From NCBI GenBank assembly GCA_900768995.1, contig CAAGEZ010000073.1, positions 1-9,674 on the forward strand: a stretch of 9,674 nt of DNA, given 5' to 3'. The notes under the pieces are model-generated. The model saw only the letters and a program-made list of their open reading frames with translations. It did no database searches and was not told where the DNA came from. Positions within the stretch are counted from its first letter, which is position 1. Each line of letters begins with the position of its first letter. The position numbers and the translations under genes were made by a program. This DNA is from Oscillospiraceae bacterium. GTDB lineage: Bacteria; Bacillota; Clostridia; Oscillospirales; Ruminococcaceae. Of the stretch, positions 1 through 4,770 are shown piece after piece.

Positions 1-164
1 GCGCCGTCAGATTTTTCGTCAGATTGTATAGAAATTTTGCAGGCAGGCTGGCGCCTGTCAAGAAATTTCTGTGCAAGATGACGGAAAATATGCAAGCAGA
101 TTGCGTGCAAAGCTGTCAGGCGGGCTTTATGCGGTGTTGCCTTAATAAATTCGGACAGTCTTAA
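1..164 (+). CDS. Possible 3' end of an upstream gene (partial, unrecognised)
   Basis: Reading from base 3, the + strand is open for 53 codons and stops with TAA at 162-164, 13 bases before the next gene's GTG. The peptide would be basic and Cys-rich, with an amphipathic Arg/Lys stretch near its start and a Cys pair near its end. I do not recognise it. Its position just ahead of a ribosome binding site fits the tail of an operon partner, but an open run of this length can arise by chance, so this is tentative. If it is not coding, the stretch is simply the upstream non-coding region of the flippase gene. Confidence 0.3.
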   Translation, partial: AVRFFVRLYRNFAGRLAPVKKFLCKMTENMQADCVQSCQAGFMRCCLNKFGQS

Positions 165-177
165 CGGGAGTGATAAT

Positions 178-1833
178 GTGAAAAAGCAGGGATTTCTTTA
201 CGGCTCGGCGGTTCTTATAGTATCGGCAGTGATAGTCAAGGTCATCGGCGCACTTTTCCGCATACCCCTCGCAAATATGCTTGGGGGAACGGGAATGGGC
301 TATTTTTCGGCGGCATACGGCATATTTATGCCCGTCTACGCCATATCCGCCACAGGACTTCCCGCAGCCGCCGCAAGAGCCGTATCATCAGCCGCAGCAC
401 GGGGTCGTGAGGACGAAGTTTTTGAAGTCAGGCGGACAGCCCTAAGCCTTTTCGGGCTTGTGGGACTTGCAGGCACATTTATAATAGTTATGGGAGCATA
501 CCCTCTCTGCAAAGCCGTTTCGGGAGATATAGCCGCCGTGCCTGCGGTCATCTCCATTGCCCCGTCAGTGCTCGCAGGCTGCCTTGTATCTGTTTACAGA
601 GGCTGTGCGGAGGGCAGGAGAGATATGTACCCCACTGCCGTTTCACAGGTAATAGAGGGGGCTGCAAAGCTCATATTCGGACTGTCTCTGTGCTACGGCT
701 GCCTTTACATCGCAAAGACCTCTCCCCTGCTTTTTATGAGACTGACAGGGTGCAAAAACGCCGCCGACGGTGCTCTTCCCTACAGTGCAGCGGCGGCAGT
801 CCTGGGGATAACATTATCATCATTTGCGGGACTGTTTTATATGATGCTCCGTGAAAGGAGAGAAAAGGGCGGCAGAAAGTCGGACAGGCTCTCATCAAAG
901 GAACGTGCCGCCATAAGACGGGAGCTGCTCAGAACGGCGATCCCCGCCTCTATCGGCGCACTGGTCATTAATCTTACATCGCTCATCGACCTCGTGACGG
1001 TTATGCGTTCGCTGAAAGTCCTTGCCGCAAGGTCTCCGCAGGTGTTTTCGGAGCTGATTGCAGGGGGCGTAACAGCTGCGGATATACCGAATTTCGTTTA
1101 CGGCAGCTTCACAGGGCTTGCGGTGACGGTGTTCAACCTTGTTCCCTCGGTAACGAATATGTTCGGCAAAAGTATGCTCCCCGCCGCCGCTGCCGCCAAA
1201 GCATCGGGAAACAGAAAGCGTCTCGGGGAATGTGCGGGAGGGGCTGTTCTGGCATCTGCACTTGTCTCAATACCCGCAGGCATCGGCATTGCAGTCCTTG
1301 CGGAGCCCGTGCTGAAATTTCTTTTCAGCAGCCGTGAGCTTGAAATATCCGTCTGCTCGGAGGCTATGAGAGTCCTCGGCGGGGCTGTCCCCTTCGTGTG
1401 CATTTCATCGGCGGCATTTGCGGTGCTTCAGGCGGCTGACAGAGCCGATATACCCGTAAAGCTTATGGCTGTGGGAGCTGTAATCAAGCTTATTGGCAAC
1501 ATTACCCTCACCTCTGTGCCCGCCCTCGGCGTTGCGGGTGCGGCGATATCCACACTTGTGTGCTACATTTTCATATGCATTGCTTCCCTTGTTATGCTGA
1601 AAAAATATGCTAACTTTGATATCCACGGCTTCGGAATGGTATTTTTGAAAATATTTTCCTGCGGAATGCTCTGCGGAGCGGGGGCATTTTTAGTTTACAA
1701 CAAGCTGTCAGATTATGGAAATAATGTCGTTTCCACCCTTTCCGCCTGCCTTTTCGGCGGCATAATTTACATATTAAGTACATATTTCACGGGTATAATC
1801 ACAAAAAGTACGTTAAAAATGCTGATTTCTTAA
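178..1833 (+). CDS. SpoVB/YabM-type polysaccharide flippase (MOP superfamily)
   Basis: Predicted multi-spanning membrane protein of 551 aa, close to the usual 520-550 aa of the SpoVB/YabM/MurJ-like branch of the MOP flippases, which move lipid-linked glycans across the cytoplasmic membrane. The N-terminus has the family pattern: a hydrophobic helix at about 8-27, then FRIPLANMLGG at about 27-37, a GYFSAAYGIF stretch, and a second helix with GLPAAAARAVS at about 60-70. About 12-14 hydrophobic segments follow, separated by short basic loops such as the one near 225-245. The start is GTG at 178, preceded by GGGAG at 166-170; an overlapping ATG at 176 is in another frame. The gene lies directly upstream of mazG, HU and rqcP, the order seen around yabM in spore-forming Firmicutes, so a YabM-like role in envelope or spore-coat glycan export is more likely than true SpoVB. 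The substrate is not readable from sequence. Confidence 0.88.
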   Translation: MKKQGFLYGSAVLIVSAVIVKVIGALFRIPLANMLGGTGMGYFSAAYGIFMPVYAISATGLPAAAARAVSSAAARGREDEVFEVRRTALSLFGLVGLAGTFIIVMGAYPLCKAVSGDIAAVPAVISIAPSVLAGCLVSVYRGCAEGRRDMYPTAVSQVIEGAAKLIFGLSLCYGCLYIAKTSPLLFMRLTGCKNAADGALPYSAAAAVLGITLSSFAGLFYMMLRERREKGGRKSDRLSSKERAAIRRELLRTAIPASIGALVINLTSLIDLVTVMRSLKVLAARSPQVFSELIAGGVTAADIPNFVYGSFTGLAVTVFNLVPSVTNMFGKSMLPAAAAAKASGNRKRLGECAGGAVLASALVSIPAGIGIAVLAEPVLKFLFSSRELEISVCSEAMRVLGGAVPFVCISSAAFAVLQAADRADIPVKLMAVGAVIKLIGNITLTSVPALGVAGAAISTLVCYIFICIASLVMLKKYANFDIHGFGMVFLKIFSCGMLCGAGAFLVYNKLSDYGNNVVSTLSACLFGGIIYILSTYFTGIITKSTLKMLIS

Positions 1834-1851
1834 AAAAATTTCAAAACCCAC

Positions 1852-1880
1852 TTGAATTATTTGGATTTATCGGTTAATAT
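1852..1880 (+). promoter_or_regulatory. Candidate sigma-A promoter for mazG
   Basis: TTGAAT at 1852-1857 and TAATAT at 1875-1880 are separated by 17 bases, in the AT-rich gap after the flippase stop. Transcription would begin near 1887 and leave a leader of about 75 bases. The match is reasonable but not perfect; read-through from the flippase gene is an alternative because no terminator is visible between them. Confidence 0.4.
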
Positions 1881-1896
1881 ATTAAATGACGGCTTT

Positions 1897-1924
1897 TGCA
1901 GGGCTTTAAATCAAAGGTTCTGCA
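1897..1924 (+). other. Hairpin in the mazG leader
   Basis: Bases 1897-1907 can pair with 1913-1924 (eleven pairs counting two G-U, one bulged G) around a five-base loop AAATC. It lies between the candidate promoter and the mazG start and has no T-run, so it is not a terminator. It may be a leader structure or chance. Confidence 0.25.
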
Positions 1925-1960
1925 CCCGAAAATCTCCCACAGCGGAAAGAAGATGTTGAT

Positions 1961-2743
1961 TTGGATTTTCAGTTCAAGGAAAGATATGATATAAACGACC
2001 TGCTCAGGATAATGGAGATACTCCGTTCCGAAAACGGCTGCCCATGGGACAGGGAACAGGATCATAAGTCTATCCGCAAGGATTTTCTTGAAGAAGTCTA
2101 CGAAGTCTGCGAGGCAATTGACCTTGACGACAGCGAGCTTATGAAGGAAGAGCTGGGAGACGTTCTTTTACAGGTGGTTTTCCACGCACGTATCGAAGAG
2201 GAAAAGGGCAATTTTGCATTTGGCGACTCGGTAAATGACGTGTGCCGGAAGCTTATTATCAGACATCCCCACGTTTTCGGAGACGTTACCGTTGCAGACA
2301 GCGGCGAAGTCCTCAAAAACTGGAACGACATCAAGCAGCAGACCAAGGGTCAGGAGACATACACCGAGACACTGCGGAGCGTATGCACAGCCCTCCCCGC
2401 ACTTATGCGTGCCCAGAAGATAGGCAAGCGTGCTCAGAGAGCGGGACTTGACTTCCCCGATGCGGAAGCTGCACTTGAATCTCTTGAAAGCGAGATCGCA
2501 GAGGTAAGAACCGCAAAAACTCCCGAAAATGAAGCCGAGGAGCTTGGAGATATGCTGTTTGCGGCTGTCAATGCAGTCCGCCTCAAAGGCTATGATGCCG
2601 AGGAGCTTCTCACAAGAGCCACCGACAAATTCACCGACAGATTTGAAAAGACGGAAAACCTTGTACGCTGTGAAGGGAAGGATATGCGTTCCCTTGACAT
2701 AAATACGCTTGACGCTTACTGGCAGAAAGCGAAAAAACAATGA
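1961..2743 (+). CDS. mazG: Nucleoside triphosphate pyrophosphohydrolase MazG
   Basis: MazG hydrolyses NTPs/dNTPs to NMP and pyrophosphate in the cytoplasm, a house-cleaning role, and in some bacteria affects the ppGpp response. The 260 aa match the two-domain E. coli-type length. The first domain shows CPWDREQDH at 27-35, EEVYE at 44-48 and EELGD at 63-67, the EExxE...EExxD metal-binding pattern, followed by RHPHVFGDV at 101-109. The second copy has KIGKRAQRAGLDF at 153-165, E178/E181, and EELGD at 193-197. It lacks the N-terminal tetrapyrrole methylase domain fused to MazG in Bacillus YabN. The start is taken as TTG 1961, with a purine-rich GGAAAGAAG at 1944-1952; no in-frame ATG lies close upstream. 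An out-of-frame ATG at 1953 opens a 13-codon mini-ORF that overlaps this start, so the exact N-terminus is uncertain. Confidence 0.93.
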   Translation: MDFQFKERYDINDLLRIMEILRSENGCPWDREQDHKSIRKDFLEEVYEVCEAIDLDDSELMKEELGDVLLQVVFHARIEEEKGNFAFGDSVNDVCRKLIIRHPHVFGDVTVADSGEVLKNWNDIKQQTKGQETYTETLRSVCTALPALMRAQKIGKRAQRAGLDFPDAEAALESLESEIAEVRTAKTPENEAEELGDMLFAAVNAVRLKGYDAEELLTRATDKFTDRFEKTENLVRCEGKDMRSLDINTLDAYWQKAKKQ

Positions 2744-2746
2744 TCT

Positions 2747-2760
2747 GCGGCACTTGCCGC
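2747..2760 (+). other. Short GC hairpin between mazG and HU
   Basis: GCGGC (2747-2751) and GCCGC (2756-2760) form a perfect 5-bp stem with an ACTT loop, three bases after the mazG stop. It is followed by an A-run rather than a T-run, so it is not a standard terminator. It could mark an RNA processing or stabilising site ahead of the highly expressed HU message. Confidence 0.3.
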
Positions 2761-2788
2761 TGAAAAAAATTTACGGAGGTAATCAAAA

Positions 2789-3067
2789 ATGACAAAGGCA
2801 GATCTCATCACTAAAATCGCAGAAAAGAGCGAGCTTTCCAAGAAGGATTCCGAGAAGGCTCTTAATGCTGTTATCGCAGCTGTTACAGACGCTCTCGTTG
2901 AGGGTGACAAGGTTCAGCTCACAGGCTTCGGTACTTTCGAGGTAAGAGACAAGAAGGAAAAGGAAGCTATCAACCCCAGAACTAAGGAAAAGATCATCGT
3001 TCCTGCAAGAAAGTCCCCTGCTTTTAAGGCTGGTAAGGCTCTTAAGGACGCTGTTGACGCTAAGTAA
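2789..3067 (+). CDS. hup: HU-family nucleoid-associated DNA-binding protein
   Basis: HU is a small dimeric, non-sequence-specific DNA-bending protein that compacts the nucleoid and assists replication, recombination and repair. The 92 aa match the usual 90-92 aa. It begins with MTKADLITKIAEKS, has the conserved GFGTFEVRDKK turn at about 46-56, and a beta-arm with INPRTKEKIIVPARKSPAFKAGK, where the Pro in the NPRT segment is the one that intercalates into DNA. IHF is unlikely because this non-specific HU consensus is typical of Firmicutes. The ribosome binding site GGAGG at 2775-2779 lies nine bases before the ATG. Codons are biased (GCT, AAG, CTC), as expected for an abundant protein. HU between mazG and the S4 gene is a clostridial arrangement; in B. 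subtilis the HU gene lies elsewhere. Confidence 0.97.
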   Translation: MTKADLITKIAEKSELSKKDSEKALNAVIAAVTDALVEGDKVQLTGFGTFEVRDKKEKEAINPRTKEKIIVPARKSPAFKAGKALKDAVDAK

Positions 3068-3087
3068 TCCCGTCAGAGAACATATTG

Positions 3088-3121
3088 CGCCGCTTCGGGT
3101 GATCCGCAGCGGCGTGTTTTT
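3088..3121 (+). terminator. Intrinsic terminator after HU
   Basis: CGCCGCT (3088-3094) pairs perfectly with AGCGGCG (3108-3114). Inside, CGG 3096-3098 also pairs with CCG 3104-3106. The stem is followed by TGTTTTT at 3115-3121. It lies between HU and rqcP, so HU transcripts should mostly stop here, with rqcP getting reduced read-through or a separate promoter. Confidence 0.88.
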
Positions 3122-3145
3122 ATATTCGGAAAGGAGAAAATAATT

Positions 3146-3388
3146 ATGAGACTTGACAAATATCTTAAGGTAACAAGGCTTATAAAGCGCAGGACTGTTG
3201 CAAATGAAGCCTGCGATGCTGAAAAGGTCATCGTAAACGGCAAGCCTGCAAGAGCATCTTATGATGTAAAGGTCGGCGATATCATTGAGATAAATATGGG
3301 TACAAAATCACTGAAAGTTGAAGTGCTGAATGTCTCTGAATATGCCACAAAAGAGAACGCTTCCGATAATTACAGAGTGGTCGAGTAA
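3146..3388 (+). CDS. rqcP: S4-domain ribosome-associated quality control protein RqcP
   Basis: RqcP (YabO) is a small S4-domain RNA-binding protein. In B. subtilis it works with RqcH on obstructed 50S subunits carrying peptidyl-tRNA, stabilising the tRNA while C-terminal alanine tails are added to mark the stalled peptide for degradation. The 80 aa match the family's 80-90 aa. The sequence opens with MRLDKYLKVTRLIKRRT, with the conserved Arg2, Asp4 and basic Lys14-Arg16 cluster. It continues with VIVNGKPARASYDVKVGDII at about 28-47, the second half of the S4 fold. The ribosome binding site AAGGAG at 3131-3136 is nine bases before the ATG. The neighbourhood (flippase, mazG, HU, S4) supports YabO rather than Hsp15. 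No yabP, yabQ or divIC gene follows, unlike in Bacillus. Confidence 0.93.
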   Translation: MRLDKYLKVTRLIKRRTVANEACDAEKVIVNGKPARASYDVKVGDIIEINMGTKSLKVEVLNVSEYATKENASDNYRVVE

Positions 3389-3393
3389 AATCT

Positions 3394-3405
3394 GAAACCG
3401 TTTAA
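3394..3405. promoter_or_regulatory. LacI-family operator-like site 1
   Basis: GAAACCGTTTAA differs from the promoter-proximal site GAAAACGTTTAA (3629-3640) at one position of twelve. It starts five bases after the rqcP stop and about 290 bases before the lacI start. It may be an auxiliary operator for DNA looping. The call rests on similarity to the second site, not on any binding data. Confidence 0.4.
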
Positions 3406-3453
3406 GGCATTTGTACTTTAAACTGCATAATAATTATTCTAACTTATGAGAGT

Positions 3454-3528
3454 TTTTCAGCATTATTTGACATAAAATTTGAAACCAACGTTTTAAAATG
3501 TGAAAATTGTATGTTAAAATGCTGAAAA
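3454..3528. repeat. 11-bp inverted repeat around the 21-bp repeat array
   Basis: TTTTCAGCATT (3454-3464) is the exact reverse complement of AATGCTGAAAA (3518-3528). The right arm falls inside unit 3 of the direct-repeat array at 3473-3535, so the left arm is in effect an inverted copy of that unit's core. The arms are 53 bases apart. Confidence 0.5.
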
Positions 3529-3535
3529 TCACATA
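3473..3535. repeat. Three tandem 21-bp-period repeats upstream of lacI
   Basis: Units start at 3473, 3494 and 3515, exactly 21 bases apart. Each begins with TAAAAT followed closely by TGAAA: TAAAATTTGAAA, TAAAATGTGAAA and TAAAATGCTGAAA. The remaining bases of each unit differ. Two helical turns between units would place repeated contacts on one DNA face, as in an activator or repressor array. The low complexity of this AT-rich stretch makes chance possible. Confidence 0.45.
3484..3495. promoter_or_regulatory. LacI-family operator-like site 2 (weak)
   Basis: The bases around the AACGTT palindrome at 3487-3492 match the proximal site GAAAACGTTTAA at eight of twelve positions when aligned on the central CG. 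It falls inside the first unit of the 21-bp repeat array. This is a weak candidate. Confidence 0.25.
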
Positions 3536-3585
3536 TTACCAATTGTGCAAAAAGCCTATTTTTTACTCGTAATTGACTAAAACCA

Positions 3586-3614
3586 TTGACTTTTTCGTTA
3601 AACAGTTGTATATT
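3586..3614 (+). promoter_or_regulatory. Near-consensus promoter of the lacI regulator
   Basis: TTGACT (3586-3591) and TATATT (3609-3614) are separated by 17 bases, a strong sigma-A match. Transcription should start near 3621. A second TTGACT at 3573-3578 is a partial duplicate of the -35 element. The operator-like site at 3629-3640 lies just downstream of the predicted start, well placed to block initiation or early elongation. Confidence 0.75.
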
Positions 3615-3665
3615 AATATCAATGAAGCGAAAACGTTTAAAGAGTTTGAACTTCATTGATATTAA
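3613..3665. repeat. 15-bp perfect inverted repeat flanking the operator
   Basis: TTAATATCAATGAAG (3613-3627) is the exact reverse complement of CTTCATTGATATTAA (3651-3665), with 23 bases between. The left arm overlaps the end of the -10 element and the predicted transcription start. The AAACGTTT site lies in the spacer. RNA starting near 3621 would carry only part of the left arm, so the full symmetry exists only in DNA. Both arms precede the chosen lacI start at 3692. Confidence 0.85.
3629..3640. promoter_or_regulatory. Probable LacI-family operator at the lacI promoter
   Basis: GAAAACGTTTAA contains the 8-bp palindrome AAACGTTT (3631-3638) with a central CpG, the usual core of sites bound by LacI/GalR/CcpA regulators whose hinge-helix Leu inserts at the central step. 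It sits about ten bases downstream of the predicted transcription start and upstream of the regulator gene, which suggests autoregulation. Confidence 0.65.
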
Positions 3666-3691
3666 CGACTAAGATTTGGAGTATCCTAATA

Positions 3692-4708
3692 ATGGTTTCA
3701 ATCAAAGATATTGCGGCAGCCTGCGGAGTTTCCATTGCAACAGTCAGCAAGGCGCTCAACGATCACAAAGATGTGAGTGAAACCACAAAGCTGACCGTTC
3801 AGGAAACAGCAAAAAAGATGGGGTATTTCCCTAATTCTCAGGCACGTGCTCTCAAAACGAACCGTACATATAACATCGGAGTCCTTTTCTCGGAACAGAC
3901 CAACAGCGGTCTCACCCAGAACTATTTCGCATCTGTCCTGGACAGCTTTAAAAAAGAAGTCGAGTCCGCAGGCTATGATATCACCTTTATAAGCGGCAAT
4001 ATCGGCGAAAGAAAAATGACGCCCCATGAGCACTGTATGTACAGAAATGTTGACGGAGTGCTTATCGTGAGCGTGGACGATTTCGTTGACAAGGGAACTG
4101 TTGAACTGATGAAGAGCAATATCCCTATGGTAAGCATCGACCACATCTCCGAAAATCATCTTTCCGTTGTCTCGGACAACGAAGCAGGTATGAGACAGCT
4201 TGTGGAATACATCGCAGGCAAGGGACATACAAAAATTGCGTATATTTACGGCGACTCGTCAGATGTTACCTCGATAAGACTTAGGACTTTCAAGGAAACT
4301 CTGGTTCGCCTGAATATAAAGATCAGGAGCGAGTTCCTTTTGCAGGGACGCTACCATGATACCAAATGTACCGAACTTCTCGTTAAACAGGTCTTATCTT
4401 GCAGCGATAAGCCTACGTGCATTATCCTTCCGGACGATTTTGCAGCAATCGGAGCGATAAACGCATTGGAGGAGCTGGGGCTGTCCGTTCCGGAGGACAT
4501 TTCCATTGCAGGCTACGATGGCATCGTGCTGTCACAGGTTCTGAGGCCGAAGCTTACCACGATCCGACAGGATACTGAAAGACTTGGGGCTGAGGCGGCG
4601 AAAAGACTCATTGCACTGATCAACAAGGAGATAACCAATGATTCGGCACCTGTGTCGATCAAAGGAAGTCTGCTTGAAGGAGCATCGGTCAAAAATCTGA
4701 ACCGATAA
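3692..4708 (+). CDS. LacI-family transcriptional regulator of the sugar-uptake locus
   Basis: 338 aa, typical for LacI/GalR repressors. Residues 3-23 form the helix-turn-helix (SIKDIAAACGVSIATVSKALN); the recognition-helix residues Ile15-Ala16 resemble those of GalR/CcpA types that read CG-centred sites. The hinge helix is NSQARALK at 48-55, with Leu54 in the position that wedges into the operator centre. A periplasmic-binding-protein-like effector domain follows from about 61, with the late family signatures PDDFAAIGAINALEELGLSVPEDISIAGYDG and LTTIRQD. The start is ATG 3692, with GGAG at 3678-3681; an upstream in-frame TTG at 3656 lies inside the inverted repeat and has no ribosome binding site. 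It is followed 62 bases later by a solute-binding protein gene, so it most likely senses the imported sugar or a derivative. The effector is unknown. Confidence 0.93.
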   Translation: MVSIKDIAAACGVSIATVSKALNDHKDVSETTKLTVQETAKKMGYFPNSQARALKTNRTYNIGVLFSEQTNSGLTQNYFASVLDSFKKEVESAGYDITFISGNIGERKMTPHEHCMYRNVDGVLIVSVDDFVDKGTVELMKSNIPMVSIDHISENHLSVVSDNEAGMRQLVEYIAGKGHTKIAYIYGDSSDVTSIRLRTFKETLVRLNIKIRSEFLLQGRYHDTKCTELLVKQVLSCSDKPTCIILPDDFAAIGAINALEELGLSVPEDISIAGYDGIVLSQVLRPKLTTIRQDTERLGAEAAKRLIALINKEITNDSAPVSIKGSLLEGASVKNLNR

Positions 4709-4710
4709 CC

Positions 4711-4722
4711 TAAAACGCTATT
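4711..4722. promoter_or_regulatory. Weak operator half-site before the binding-protein gene
   Basis: TAAAACGCTATT shares the AAAACG half of the lacI operator-like sites but lacks the other half. It lies between lacI and the solute-binding protein gene and overlaps the left arm of the hairpin there. It could be a degenerate operator; chance is equally possible. Confidence 0.2.
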
Positions 4723-4755
4723 ATATTTTCCACAAAGAAAATATAATATATTTTT
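4719..4755 (+). terminator. AT-only hairpin with T-run between lacI and the binding-protein gene
   Basis: TATTATATTTTC (4719-4730) and GAAAATATAATA (4737-4748) form a perfect 12-bp stem with a six-base loop, followed by TATTTTT at 4749-4755. The T-run ends directly at the AAGGAGG ribosome binding site (4756-4762) of the next gene. Because the stem has a single G-C pair it should be a weak or partial terminator, or an mRNA 5' stabiliser after processing. It can also be read as an attenuator setting downstream expression. Confidence 0.55.
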
Positions 4756-4770
4756 AAGGAGGAAAATCAA

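Noticed and set aside
2168..2740. 190-codon open frame on the - strand across mazG
   Set aside because: It lies wholly inside mazG, whose + strand protein has clear conserved motifs; the reverse frame shows no recognisable domain and no ribosome binding site.
2747..2760. GC hairpin after mazG as an intrinsic terminator
   Set aside because: It is followed by an A-run, not a T-run, and the stem is just five pairs.
3467..3499. TTGACA at 3467-3472 as a further lacI promoter
   Set aside because: No acceptable -10 hexamer lies 16-18 bases downstream; the nearest TAAAAT is 21 bases away.
3473..3535. Repeat triplet as a CRISPR array
   Set aside because: The 21-bp period leaves no room for a repeat plus spacer, and there are no cas genes.
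3656..3691. Upstream TTG start for the LacI regulator
   Set aside because: It would add 12 residues not seen before the helix-turn-helix in this family, lies in the inverted repeat and has no ribosome binding site, whereas ATG 3692 has GGAG at a workable distance.
3698..4228. 176-codon open frame on the - strand across lacI
   Set aside because: It is a reverse shadow of a well-supported LacI-family gene with no family resemblance of its own.
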